Shown here piece after piece: positions 18,120 to 26,114 of a DNA stretch of 64,000 bases (within the stretch, counting starts at the first letter, position 1; the number at the start of each line of letters is the position of its first letter). The notes under the pieces are model-generated. The model was not told the origin of the DNA, did not search any database, and saw nothing but the letters and a program-made list of their open reading frames with translations. Made by a program: the position numbers and the translations under genes. The DNA is from Tenuifilum sp. 4138str (GTDB lineage Bacteria > Bacteroidota > Bacteroidia > Bacteroidales > Tenuifilaceae), in assembly GCF_041102575.1 (NCBI RefSeq), contig NZ_JBGCUE010000003.1, positions 248,001-312,000 on the forward strand. The letters are read 5' to 3'.

Positions 18120-18635
18120 TTATGGTTGTTTAACTTCAAACTTTTTCCCTTTTAAGTACTTTTCCATGGCAAAGCCAATGAGTATGAATATTGGCAGGGT
18201 TATTAGAGTTCTCAGGAGCGAGAATTTGAGCCCCAAAAATCCTATCTCGAAGGTTATCATCGGAATTTTAATGGTGGAGTATGCCCCAAGGTAAATAAAT
18301 ATGTTTCGGATATTACAGCCCTTAATCCAGAGTAGATAGGCAAAGGGAAAGGCTCCGTAAAGTGGGCCAGCCTGAAGCGATGCCAAAAGAATAACCAGGA
18401 GCGTTCCCTTCCAACCCGAGTCCTCTCCAATATGTTTTTCTATTTTTTCTCTGGGCACCCAAACATCAAAAAGTCCTATAAGAATGAACATCAATGGAAG
18501 GAAGAGTATCATCTCCTTAAAAAACATCCAGAAATTTAAGGCAATTTGTTCCCCTGCTCTATTGTCATACAAATATGAAAATCCTATAAATAATAGGAAG
18601 AGAATAGGGAGGAAGTATTTTTTTATATTTTTCAT
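18120..18635 (-). CDS. Half-size permease, second half-protein
   Basis: A 171-residue membrane protein with about five hydrophobic segments, similar to one half of the DUF318/ArsP-type permeases; note FDVWVPREKIEKHIGEDSG followed by LLASLQAGPLYGAFPFAYLL. Its ATG overlaps the stop of the preceding half-permease by four bases, so the two are translationally coupled and likely form a heterodimer equal to a full permease. Transported substrate unknown. Confidence 0.7.
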   Translation of the reverse strand: MKNIKKYFLPILFLLFIGFSYLYDNRAGEQIALNFWMFFKEMILFLPLMFILIGLFDVWVPREKIEKHIGEDSGWKGTLLVILLASLQAGPLYGAFPFAYLLWIKGCNIRNIFIYLGAYSTIKIPMITFEIGFLGLKFSLLRTLITLPIFILIGFAMEKYLKGKKFEVKQP

Positions 18636-19102
18636 AAAAGAAAAATCATTATAATACCAATTGCTATAGCTGCTACAAAACTTACAACATTCCTAAGGAT
18701 ACTTACCTTCCATCCAAAAAACTTAGCTTCCACCGGAAGGGTTATTAACCCTACCATTGTAAGGGTGGTGATGAATATTGCGACCGTGGAGTATTCAACT
18801 CCGTTAACAATAAGAATCTTGCAAAGCGGGAATGCAATAAATCCTGGGATAAGCGATACCGAACCAATGACTGCAGCAATAAAGTAGCCTTTAATGCCTG
18901 AATCCTTCCCTATTAGGCTGGCCAGAGTATTGTTTGGAATGATAAAGAACATAATACTAACCAGTGCCAGCATTGTAACCAGAGCTGGCAACAATTTGAG
19001 AAACATCTTTAGCCCCCGAGTGACACCTCTAATGGTCTTTTGAGCATCAGCAAGCAACGATACCACTAGAAGCACAGAAACCACTATGGTTAACCCAATC
19101 AT
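18632..19102 (-). CDS. Half-size permease, first half-protein
   Basis: A 156-residue polytopic protein with a segment parallel to its partner: SLIGKDSGIKGYFIAAVIGSV followed by PGFIAFPLCKILIVNG, comparable to HIGEDSGWKG and GPLYGAFPFAYLLWIKG in the next gene. The stop overlaps the next ATG by four bases. Together they look like a permease split in two. A 192-base gap with hairpins separates it from the ArsP-like gene upstream, so expression of this half of the cluster may be tuned separately. Confidence 0.7.
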   Translation of the reverse strand: MIGLTIVVSVLLVVSLLADAQKTIRGVTRGLKMFLKLLPALVTMLALVSIMFFIIPNNTLASLIGKDSGIKGYFIAAVIGSVSLIPGFIAFPLCKILIVNGVEYSTVAIFITTLTMVGLITLPVEAKFFGWKVSILRNVVSFVAAIAIGIIMIFLL

Positions 19103-19190
19103 TATATTGTGTTTGAGGGTTATAAATTGAAATCAAAAAATACAATTCTGATATTACATTTCCCCATGAAGATTCGGGCTATATTTTAAA

Positions 19191-19255
19191 TTGATGGGCT
19201 TTAGAACATCAATTGCAACCATACCGGATGCTATCCACATCCGGTGATGGTGCAA
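19191..19255 (-). other. Two adjacent hairpins in the cluster's only long gap
   Basis: TTGCAACCAT-ACCGGATG (19213-19230) pairs with CATCCGGT-GATGGTGCAA (19238-19255) with two small bulges; the core ACCGGATG/CATCCGGT is perfect around a 7-nt loop. TTGATG/CATCAA (19191-19196, 19207-19212) forms a second short hairpin. No T-run follows, so an RNA-stability or processing element, or a protein site, is as likely as a terminator. Confidence 0.5.
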
Positions 19256-19294
19256 TACATGCTTTACGTATAAAGTTATCAAAATCTTTCATGG

Positions 19295-20638
19295 CTAAAA
19301 GAAATAGCCATATATAAGGCCCGAAATGGTTGCCATTACCACAACTAAAAGAACGTAAACGGCTGTTTTCTTAGTTCCAATCACGCCTCTGATTACAAGC
19401 ATGTTGGGTAGCGATAGCGATGGCCCTGCAAGGAGTAGAGCCAGAGCAGGCCCTTTACCCATACCGGAAGCAAGTAGCCCTTGGAGTATGGGAACCTCGG
19501 TTAGGGTGGCAAAGTACATAAATGCCCCTACAATGGATGCAAAAAAGTTGGCAAATATTGAGTTGCCACCTACCAGGTAGGCAATCCACTCGTTGGGTAT
19601 AACCCCTGCTATGGTTTGCCCATCGTGTGTCGATCCAAGTAGGAATCCGGCAGTAACCACCCCTACTGCTAGTAGTGGCATGATTTGCTTTGCAAATCCC
19701 CACGAGGCTATTGTCCATTCCTTATTCTCGTCATCATTTTTATCCTTTAGGGTGATAAAGGCTAAAGCAATAATCCCTACCAGCATGGGTACAAGCGGGA
19801 GTACTTTGGGATCGGCGATGTACATATTAGCCAGTATTACTGACAACAATGTGGCACCAATAGCTCCGGCTACCCATTGCCATTTTATTTTAAGGATATA
19901 GATTAAAGAGTAAGCGAGCAATAGGCCGAAAAACCCGGTAATGTACCACTTGTAGGTGTATAGATAATACCATGCACTCGATGTATCGTCGGCAGCAGGC
20001 TTTCCCCAGTTGGCAAAAACAAGTATTAGTACCAGCGTGAAGAAGTGGAATGAAGTTTGCCACATGGGGCGTTTTTCGGGAGGTAGAACTATGTTCATTT
20101 GTCCTTCGCGTTTAGCTTGTTCCTCCTTGCGGTAGATTAGTGACATGGCTATGCCAATAATTACACTGAATGCAATAGCCCCAACAGTTCGGGCAATACC
20201 CATTTCAATGCCCAAAATGCGGGCTGTGAGAATAATGGCTAGAATGTTGATTGCAGGGCCGGAGTACAGAAAGGCAATGGCTGGCCCTAGACCCGCTCCG
20301 CGTTTGTGTATACTGGAGAAAAGGGGTAGGATTGTGCAGCTGCAAACAGCCAGTATGGTACCCGATACTGCTGCAACAGTGTAGGCAAGCCATTTTTTTG
20401 CATTAGCTCCAAAGTACCTTAATACTGAGCCCTGGCTCACAAAAACAGAAATAACCCCTGCAATAAAGAACGCGGGTAGCAGGCATAGCACAACGTGTTC
20501 ACGGGCGTACCAACGCGTTAAATCAAGCGTGGCATCAATGGCTGTTCTGAAGGTTGCATTATCAATCGGCATGAAAAAGGCAAATGCAAAGAAGAAAATT
20601 ATCCAGAACAGTATTTGTAATTCCTTTTTGTTTTCCAT
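19295..20638 (-). CDS. ArsP-like permease (DUF318 family)
   Basis: A 447-residue polytopic permease with a conserved CSC at 99-101 in AVCSCTILPLFSSIHKRG, followed by GLGPAIAFLYSGPAINI, the hallmark of the predicted-permease family that includes ArsP, an exporter of trivalent organoarsenicals. A second half has VGGNSIFANFFASIVGAFMYF and PSLSLPNMLVIRG. In this ArsR-headed cluster, metalloid or metal efflux is a reasonable inference; the exact substrate is not decided by sequence. It follows the ArsG-like gene by 21 bases. Confidence 0.8.
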   Translation of the reverse strand: MENKKELQILFWIIFFFAFAFFMPIDNATFRTAIDATLDLTRWYAREHVVLCLLPAFFIAGVISVFVSQGSVLRYFGANAKKWLAYTVAAVSGTILAVCSCTILPLFSSIHKRGAGLGPAIAFLYSGPAINILAIILTARILGIEMGIARTVGAIAFSVIIGIAMSLIYRKEEQAKREGQMNIVLPPEKRPMWQTSFHFFTLVLILVFANWGKPAADDTSSAWYYLYTYKWYITGFFGLLLAYSLIYILKIKWQWVAGAIGATLLSVILANMYIADPKVLPLVPMLVGIIALAFITLKDKNDDENKEWTIASWGFAKQIMPLLAVGVVTAGFLLGSTHDGQTIAGVIPNEWIAYLVGGNSIFANFFASIVGAFMYFATLTEVPILQGLLASGMGKGPALALLLAGPSLSLPNMLVIRGVIGTKKTAVYVLLVVVMATISGLIYGYFF

Positions 20639-20659
20639 TTCAAGGTTTGTTTAAAATTG

Positions 20660-21361
20660 CTATAAAAGAAAAATGCTTAGGTAGTAAATTCCAACGCCTA
20701 TAAAGACAACGGCTACCACACGCCTAAACCATAGCTCAAAGGTTTTTACCTTATTGTATAGGTTCCCAATGCCATGTACTGTAAATGCAATAAAGTATGC
20801 AAATATGATAACTGGCAAACCTGTGCCAAGCGCATATATGACCGGTAAGTATAACCCTTTAGCGCTGTATATTGTTATGGGTATTAGCATTCCAAAGTAG
20901 AGCACTCCGCTATAGGGGCAAAAGGCTAAAGCAAAAGCCATTCCCATAATTAGTACACTAAGAAAGTTTCCGCTTTTGGCTTTTTCTCCAAAATTTTCAG
21001 TAAGTTTTCCTGCCCCGCCCAGCTTAATCTTTATAATATCGAGCATGAACAGACCAATAATAATAAGTGCGGGTCCAATTATACGTTCACCGTACTTATT
21101 TAAAAAGCCAGCTATTTTAAATTGGCTCGCCCCAAAAAAGAATAACAACCCAATGGCTGTATAGGTAATGGCTCTGCCTAAGGTGTAAACCAGGCCGCTG
21201 TAGAATACCCTGCGTTGGTTCTCAATATCCTTACTGATATATGCTATAGCGGTGATATTGGTTGCCAGGGGGCAAGGACTTATGGCCGTTGCCAACCCTA
21301 GCAAAAAAGCGGTTAGTATTGGAATGTTCGAGCTGTAAATGAAATCCTGAATAAAATCCAT
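20660..21361 (-). CDS. ArsG-like/CcdA-like membrane protein
   Basis: A 233-residue six-helix protein of the CcdA/DsbD membrane fold with cysteines C30 (AISPCPLATN) and C148 (ALAFCPYSGVL) in the places where CcdA carries its redox pair. Bacteroidota members next to small thioredoxin-like genes are commonly called ArsG, an efflux permease for aromatic aminoarsenicals, after the arsEFG set. Alternatively it passes electrons across the membrane to the neighbouring lipoprotein. It begins two bases after that gene's stop. Confidence 0.78.
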   Translation of the reverse strand: MDFIQDFIYSSNIPILTAFLLGLATAISPCPLATNITAIAYISKDIENQRRVFYSGLVYTLGRAITYTAIGLLFFFGASQFKIAGFLNKYGERIIGPALIIIGLFMLDIIKIKLGGAGKLTENFGEKAKSGNFLSVLIMGMAFALAFCPYSGVLYFGMLIPITIYSAKGLYLPVIYALGTGLPVIIFAYFIAFTVHGIGNLYNKVKTFELWFRRVVAVVFIGVGIYYLSIFLL

Positions 21362-21363
21362 GG

Positions 21364-21795
21364 CTAACCATTGATAAGTTTTTTAACTTCGTTGGATAGT
21401 TCCTCCCTGAATTTATCGGGGTTGCGACGTGCTGTTCCAAATGCCATATTAGTAAGGTTGATCACCTTATCGCCCTTTACAAGCAGCAGCGATGAACCAT
21501 ATACTCCATACTTTTCGCAAATCTGCTTGTTTCGTCCTTCGTCGGCATTAATAACCTGTAGCTCTACCTTTCCTTCTTCTGCCTCTTTTTTAAGGTTTAT
21601 TTCAAAGGTTGCTTTGGTTTCATTTTCAATGGCAATACAAGTTGGACAGCGATGTTCGCCATGGAAGTAGTAAACGGTAACAGGGTTTCCACTACCATCA
21701 GTGCTAGCAATACTGTTTTTTTCGCCAGAATTTCCCATGCAGCTTGCAATGGTTAAACTTGCCACTGCAAGCAAAAAGTATTTTAGCGCTTTCAT
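21364..21795 (-). CDS. ArsF-like thioredoxin-fold lipoprotein
   Basis: A 143-residue exported lipoprotein (lipobox LTIASC, C19) with a thioredoxin-like domain and a CPTC redox motif (C50, C53 in GEHRCPTC). The family is named after ArsF of the arsEFG set, tied to reduction of nitroaromatic arsenicals. It lies between the CPKC thioredoxin and the CcdA-like membrane protein with two-base gaps, so a cytoplasm-to-periplasm thiol relay is structurally sensible. Substrate is inferred from context only. Confidence 0.78.
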   Translation of the reverse strand: MKALKYFLLAVASLTIASCMGNSGEKNSIASTDGSGNPVTVYYFHGEHRCPTCIAIENETKATFEINLKKEAEEGKVELQVINADEGRNKQICEKYGVYGSSLLLVKGDKVINLTNMAFGTARRNPDKFREELSNEVKKLING

Positions 21796-21797
21796 AT

Positions 21798-22040
21798 TTA
21801 CTGCTGGCTTTTGGTTATAATTTCCTTTAGTTCCTTTGCATCGGGAACTCGGCCCGATAGAACAACTTTCTCGTTAATAACAAGCGCTGGGGTACGCATA
21901 ACTCCGTAGTTCATTATATCCACAATGTCCTCAACCTTTGTGATGGTTGCCTGAACTCCAAGTTCATTAATTGCATTCTGGGTAGCCTGTTCAAGTGCCT
22001 TGCACTTGGGGCATCCTGTTCCCAAAACCTTTATTTCCAT
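21798..22040 (-). CDS. Small thioredoxin-like protein (CPKC), ArsE-like
   Basis: Start chosen at MEIKVLGTGCPKC (22040), 28 bases after the arsR stop; a longer frame from 22088 overlaps arsR and lacks conservation. About 80 residues, with redox motif C10-P-K-C13, MRTPALVINEK and GRVP typical of the archaeal-type small thioredoxins. Cytosolic, no signal. With the next two genes it matches the arsE-arsF-arsG order; a role as thiol donor is inferred. Confidence 0.8.
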   Translation of the reverse strand: MEIKVLGTGCPKCKALEQATQNAINELGVQATITKVEDIVDIMNYGVMRTPALVINEKVVLSGRVPDAKELKEIITKSQQ

Positions 22041-22068
22041 TGTTTGAAGTTTTAATGGTTTAACATTA

Positions 22069-22419
22069 TTATTCTGATTTTCCAGCATTTGTGCTACATG
22101 AATTTGTATTTACCGTTTTCCAGATATTACTATTAAAAAAACGGTCGAATATTTCACGGGCTTCATTCCATGCCTCGGGGCGGATACAGTACTTGATTTT
22201 GGGCGGATTGAACTCCCCTTGTATCAGGCCTGCCTCGCGCAGCTCAGTTAAGTGCTGCGATAGCGTACTGCGGGCTATTGGTAGGTCGTTTACTATATCG
22301 CCGCTGTAACAGCAGCTTTGCTGCGAAAGTATTTGAAGTATCTGCACCCGTACTGGATGGCTAAGCGCTTTGGCGTAACGCGCCAGTTTTACTTGTTCCT
22401 CGGTATAGTTACTTTTCAT
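22069..22419 (-). CDS. ArsR/SmtB family metal-responsive repressor
   Basis: A 116-residue winged-helix repressor: ALSHPVRVQILQIL, then the recognition helix IARSTLSQHLTELREAGLI. Cysteines C36-C37 (QQSCCYSGD), C78 and C108 are candidate metalloid ligands; their placement differs from the classical CVC on the recognition helix of plasmid ArsR. It heads the ten-gene minus-strand cluster and two palindromes lie just upstream, fitting autorepression released by a thiophilic metal or metalloid. Confidence 0.88.
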   Translation of the reverse strand: MKSNYTEEQVKLARYAKALSHPVRVQILQILSQQSCCYSGDIVNDLPIARSTLSQHLTELREAGLIQGEFNPPKIKYCIRPEAWNEAREIFDRFFNSNIWKTVNTNSCSTNAGKSE

Positions 22420-22447
22420 CTTTCTCCAAAAAAAATTCTTGGCAAGT

Positions 22448-22482
22448 ATACAAATATTTTGTATTTCGTAAAAATACGAAAT
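22448..22482 (-). promoter_or_regulatory. Double palindrome, likely ArsR operator
   Basis: Two perfect inverted repeats: ATACAAA-TAT-TTTGTAT at 22448-22464 and ATTTCGTA-AAAA-TACGAAAT at 22463-22482, sharing two bases. On the minus strand TATACTTG, one base off the TAnnTTTG consensus, overlaps the first palindrome. Two repressor dimers could cover the promoter about 30-60 bases before the arsR ATG. Confidence 0.65.
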
Positions 22483-22804
22483 GATTTTTTTTAAACTTTT
22501 TATGGGTCTTGTTTGTAAATTAATCCCTTTTGGTGAAACTACCCGTTGGCTTTCATGATAGGATGCCAGAAAACTTTGGTCATTTTAGGGAAAAGTTACA
22601 GTTTGTTAACTAGGAAAATTCAGTTAAGGTTACTAAATATGTAATAGATAAAGGGATGTTTGTTGAGAAGATTGATAAGTGACAAGATTAGCACTTGCAA
22701 TATCGTGCACAACACTAGCAGCTAGTCATTATAAAATTCTTATTAAAGAATAGATCTTGCTTGGTTATGGGCGAGCAAATGGGGTAAGGCAAAGGTTTTA
22801 GGGG
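22483..22804. other. Intergenic region, nothing recognised
   Basis: About 320 AT-rich bases between the arsR control region and the next gene's stop. No gene, RNA or convincing hairpin seen. Confidence 0.4.
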
Positions 22805-23635
22805 TTAGTAGCTTATCTTTCGTGTGATTTTGTACTCTAGCTTTTTGTCCCTAACCTTATTATTTTTGGTTACCCTGCACTGGTAGGTGAGTTTTTCAGT
22901 CCAATTCCCGTAGCTGTCGTATGTATACTGGTAAAAGTAACCCTGCTCCATTTTACTGTTGGGGAGTGCTTCCAGCACAATATCGCCGTGTGAGTTAAAC
23001 TCGCGCTTTATGGCTGAAGGTGGCTCAGGCAGTTTAGGGTCGAGTGGGTAGGTGGTTGCACCTATAAACTGTTCGTTGGATTTGTAGCTAAGTACCCTTA
23101 CTGTATTGTTTTGGGGGAGATAAACAACCCGCTCCTTTCCGGTTAGCACGTTTTTTTCGTTAAAAACCAGAACCTCGGTAATTTTAAGATCTTTGTCGGG
23201 GATTACTTGTGCCCGTTGTTTAAGTTGATTCTCAAAAAACAATGTTATCTCTTCAAGTACTCCAGAGGTGTCGTTGTAGGTTAGCAGGATTTGCTCATTA
23301 ATCCATCCCTTAAAATTCATGAACTGCCTGTTTACCTTTTTGGTGAGTTCGCCTTTTGCATTATACTCCCATTGGCTTTCACCCATAATTCCACCTGCTT
23401 TGTTGTACCGTTTTTCGCTAACAATTTTTCCGTTTGAGTTGTACTGTTTTACTATTTTAAAGTAACTCGGAGTTCCGCTTTTGGGAATAAGCAACTCATG
23501 TACTTCCTCAACCTTGCTGAACGATGGGCCTTTCGATTCGGGTGCAAGGGAACTAAAGTATACGTCAATCACTGGCTGCGAAGCCAATGTGAGCGGAAAA
23601 AGCAAAAATGTGATTACTATAAGTTTTAGTTGCAT
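22805..23635 (-). CDS. Secreted protein of unknown function with YD-like repeats
   Basis: A 276-residue protein with a signal peptide (about 1-19, ending LTLASQP). The body is beta-rich with short repeats resembling RHS/YD or MORN-like units: YNSNGKIVSEKRYNKAGG, YNAKGELTKKV, EFNSHGDIVLEAL, YDSYGNWTEKLTY. Such proteins are common in Bacteroidota and have no known function. It stands alone; a poor promoter region and no operon partner. Confidence 0.65.
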   Translation of the reverse strand: MQLKLIVITFLLFPLTLASQPVIDVYFSSLAPESKGPSFSKVEEVHELLIPKSGTPSYFKIVKQYNSNGKIVSEKRYNKAGGIMGESQWEYNAKGELTKKVNRQFMNFKGWINEQILLTYNDTSGVLEEITLFFENQLKQRAQVIPDKDLKITEVLVFNEKNVLTGKERVVYLPQNNTVRVLSYKSNEQFIGATTYPLDPKLPEPPSAIKREFNSHGDIVLEALPNSKMEQGYFYQYTYDSYGNWTEKLTYQCRVTKNNKVRDKKLEYKITRKISY

Positions 23636-23727
23636 TGCACCTTATGGTTTACTGCAAATATAGCAATTCCCTTATTTCCACTTTAAGATATTTTGGGGTT
23701 CCTGTAAGTAATCTCATTTATAAAATG

Positions 23728-23756
23728 AAAGAGCGCTACCTGTGTAGCGCTCTTTT
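23728..23756 (-). terminator. Bidirectional intrinsic terminator
   Basis: AAAGAGCGCTAC (23728-23739), loop CTGT, GTAGCGCTCTTT (23744-23755): a 12-bp perfect stem with T-runs on both sides. It lies 22 bases after the stop of the ECF sigma factor gene. Confidence 0.85.
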
Positions 23757-23777
23757 CGGGACGGATACCGAATTATC

Positions 23778-24275
23778 CTACTCGTAGTCCTTTAAAACAT
23801 TCATCAGTTTTTGCCTGGAGAAGAAGATTCGGCTTTTAACGGTACCGATTTTAAGGTTTAGCTTTTCGGCTATCTCCTTGTACTTGTAGCCCGATGTGTG
23901 CATCTGGAAGGGGATGCGGAACTCATCGTCGAGCTCATTAATCTTTTTACTAATCTCGCTGTGCGAGTACATGGCATCGGGGCCAAAGCTGTCGGGTTTG
24001 CTGTTTATTAGGAACTGGTTGGTGCTGCCATCAAAGGTGGTGCTCTGCTTTACCGATTTACGGTAGTTGTTAATGAAGGTGTTCTTCATAATAGTAAATG
24101 TCCACGCCTTGATATTTGTGTTATCCTCAAACTTATCCTTGTAGGTTAAAGCTTTAAGGTAAGTTTCCTGTAACAAATCGCGAGCATCCTCGCGGTTTGC
24201 TGTGAGACTGTATGCAAATCGCTCCAGATTTGGCTCCAGCTCTATGAGTGCTTGGTTGAATTCTTGCTGTGACAT
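23778..24275 (-). CDS. ECF-type RNA polymerase sigma factor
   Basis: A 165-residue sigma-70 family protein with region 2 (ANREDARDLLQETYLKALTY, NIKAWTFTIMKNTFINNYRK) and region 4 (YKEIAEKLNLKIGTVKSRIFFSRQ). No anti-sigma gene follows; a terminator closes the unit. It has its own promoter and lies next to the CarH-like MerR gene, a pairing seen in light-responsive carotenoid clusters of other Bacteroidota, though no such pigment genes are in this window. Control by the MerR protein is inference. Confidence 0.9.
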   Translation of the reverse strand: MSQQEFNQALIELEPNLERFAYSLTANREDARDLLQETYLKALTYKDKFEDNTNIKAWTFTIMKNTFINNYRKSVKQSTTFDGSTNQFLINSKPDSFGPDAMYSHSEISKKINELDDEFRIPFQMHTSGYKYKEIAEKLNLKIGTVKSRIFFSRQKLMNVLKDYE

Positions 24276-24320
24276 ATGATTTGGTTTTAATTTAGACTAG
24301 TTAAAAATAATTTGTTGAAA

Positions 24321-24351
24321 CAAATTTAGAATAAATCTAAACAATGTGCAA
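24321..24351 (-). promoter_or_regulatory. Promoter of the ECF sigma factor gene
   Basis: Minus-strand TAAATTTG at 24321-24328 matches TAnnTTTG, with TTG at 24349-24351, 20 bases upstream. The start would be near 24314, about 40 bases before the ATG. A site for the neighbouring MerR-type regulator was not identified. Confidence 0.55.
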
Positions 24352-24461
24352 GATGATATTTATCAATTGATACAAAACTTATTATGGGTTCTAAATAAGT
24401 TTATGGCAACTTGATTGTTTTGGTTGGCGTTGAATGAATTTGTCTAAATAGCATGCCAAAA

Positions 24462-24486
24462 AAAAATCCCGCCAGGGGCGGGATTT
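24462..24486 (-). terminator. Intrinsic terminator after the MerR-type gene
   Basis: AAATCCCGCC (24464-24473), loop AGG, GGCGGGATTT (24477-24486). On the minus strand the stem is followed by nine T. It separates the MerR-type gene from the sigma factor gene. Confidence 0.88.
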
Positions 24487-24514
24487 ATAACGTTAATTAG
24501 CTTATTTGGGGTGG

Positions 24515-25405
24515 TTACTTAATTATTGTTGGGTCGAGTCGGGCAATTATCTTCATCAGGTCCTGAGCCGATGAAACGTAGGTAAGGTACGATGGACCGC
24601 TTTTCTCCGTAAAAGCATGTCCGGTTGCAATAATCTCCACATCGGGTAAGGCCTTCTTCATGGGCTCAAAGGCCTCGTCCATATCGGCACTAACAAACGA
24701 TGAAAGCGATGTAAACACCATTTTGCAGCCTAAGTCCTTGGAGCACCTGATAACATCGTCGATTGGTGTCGATTGGCCAAGGTAAATGGTCTTATAGCCT
24801 GCATTCTTTGCTATATAGGCAAAATATAGTAGTCCAATCTCATGGAATTCGCCTTCGGGTAGGAAGAAAATGATTGGTGTTGTTTTCCCAATTTCGGGTT
24901 GTTTGCAGGTGCGGTAAAGGTGGCTAAGTAAATTCCGAATTACGTTACTGGCAAAGTGTTCGTGTGTTGTAGTTATTGCTCCGGTTTGCCATAGGTCGCC
25001 AAGCCTTTGGAGATATGGCAGAACCAGATTCTCAAATGTGTACTCAATTCCATGCTTCTCGGACCATTCGCTGATGTGTTTTAGCAATTCGGTTTCATTG
25101 TACTGTATGGTGGCTGTAATCATGGGTTCAAGGTTGATATTGCCCATGCGGTGGTCCGATACAAACTTGGAGGCTAGGTCCGAAAGCTCTTCAAGCGACA
25201 TGCTTGCCAGCTTGCTAATCCTAAAGCCGCGCTTAAGCAGTAACGATAGGTTAATGATAAACCTTAAATCGTTATCGTCGTAGCGGCGGATATTGGTGTC
25301 GGTTCGTTGGGGTGAAAAAATATTGTAGCGCTTTTCCCACATCCTTATGGTAGATGCTCTTATTCCTGAGAGCAACTCCATTTGCCTAATAGTGTATTGA
25401 GCCAT
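24515..25405 (-). CDS. CarH-like MerR regulator with B12-binding domain
   Basis: A 296-residue protein: MerR winged helix (1-70, YTIRQMELLSGIRASTIRMW), a four-helix bundle (about 95-165) and a Rossmann B12-binding domain (about 175-290). The light-sensing signature W-x9-E-H of CarH is present as W139 and E149-H150 (LWQTGAITTTHEH), and the lower cobalt ligand fits H188 in EFHEIG. In CarH, adenosylcobalamin drives dark tetramer binding to DNA and light breaks it. The protein is therefore a likely B12 photoreceptor repressor; its target is probably its own promoter and perhaps the adjacent sigma factor gene. Confidence 0.85.
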   Translation of the reverse strand: MAQYTIRQMELLSGIRASTIRMWEKRYNIFSPQRTDTNIRRYDDNDLRFIINLSLLLKRGFRISKLASMSLEELSDLASKFVSDHRMGNINLEPMITATIQYNETELLKHISEWSEKHGIEYTFENLVLPYLQRLGDLWQTGAITTTHEHFASNVIRNLLSHLYRTCKQPEIGKTTPIIFFLPEGEFHEIGLLYFAYIAKNAGYKTIYLGQSTPIDDVIRCSKDLGCKMVFTSLSSFVSADMDEAFEPMKKALPDVEIIATGHAFTEKSGPSYLTYVSSAQDLMKIIARLDPTIIK

Positions 25406-25470
25406 TTTGCTAACTGCTAAAAGTGTTTATCAGTTTAACGCTAAAACGGTTAAAAGGTTTAACAAAATTA

Positions 25471-26112
25471 TCAGATTTTTTTTCTAACAATCATCATTCC
25501 ATCACGAATTGGCAGCAATACATTTTCAAGGGTGGTGTTTTCCTGAACCATTTTGTTGAACTGTCGGATTGCTTTTGTTTGCTCGTCGGTGCATGTTGGG
25601 TCAGCTACCTTGCCATTCCATAAAACATTATCGGCTATCAGAAATCCACCAGCGTTTAATTTTTCTGTACATAAGTTCAAGTACTGTGGATACTCCTTTT
25701 TCTCACCATCAATGTATATCAAATCGTATGTGTGGGGAAGGCCGGGGATTACTGTAAGGGCGTTGCCAATGATAAGGTTAACCTTGCTGGAGACCCCTGC
25801 TTTAGCAGTATAATGTTCAATGGTTTCCTGCAGCTCATCGTTTACCTCAATGGTGTCGATGTATTTGCCTGCTGGAAGCGCATTTGCCATGCAAATGGTT
25901 GAGTAACCTGTAAATGTACCAATCTCAAGTATACGATTTGGGCGTACCATCTGGCAAATCATCTCAATGAATTTACCCTGAACGGGGCCGCTTATCATGC
26001 GTGGGTTATAGGTGGTAAGGTATGTATGGCGGGTTAGCTCGTGGAGCACCTCATCCACCGGGGTGGTGTGGCTTTCGAGGTATTTGTCAATCTCATGGTT
26101 TGTGGTATACAT
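25471..26112 (-). CDS. O-methyltransferase family protein (class I SAM)
   Basis: A 213-residue SAM-dependent methyltransferase of the COMT-like type: ILEIGTFTGYSTICMANALP binds SAM, DLIYIDGEKKEYPQYLN supplies the metal-binding Asp, and FLIADNVLWNGKV is typical. Probably methylates a catechol-like or other small hydroxylated molecule. It starts two bases after the M16 peptidase stop, so both are read from the promoter at 27353-27383. Substrate unknown. Confidence 0.88.
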   Translation of the reverse strand: MYTTNHEIDKYLESHTTPVDEVLHELTRHTYLTTYNPRMISGPVQGKFIEMICQMVRPNRILEIGTFTGYSTICMANALPAGKYIDTIEVNDELQETIEHYTAKAGVSSKVNLIIGNALTVIPGLPHTYDLIYIDGEKKEYPQYLNLCTEKLNAGGFLIADNVLWNGKVADPTCTDEQTKAIRQFNKMVQENTTLENVLLPIRDGMMIVRKKI

Positions 26113-26114
26113 GG

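Noticed and set aside
16420-22419. Classical arsenate-resistance operon (arsRBC)
   Set aside because: No arsC or arsB/acr3 homologue; the thioredoxin-like proteins fit the arsEFG type better.
23778-25405. Light-driven carotenoid gene cluster
   Set aside because: Only the CarH-like regulator and sigma factor are present; no crt genes on either side in the window.
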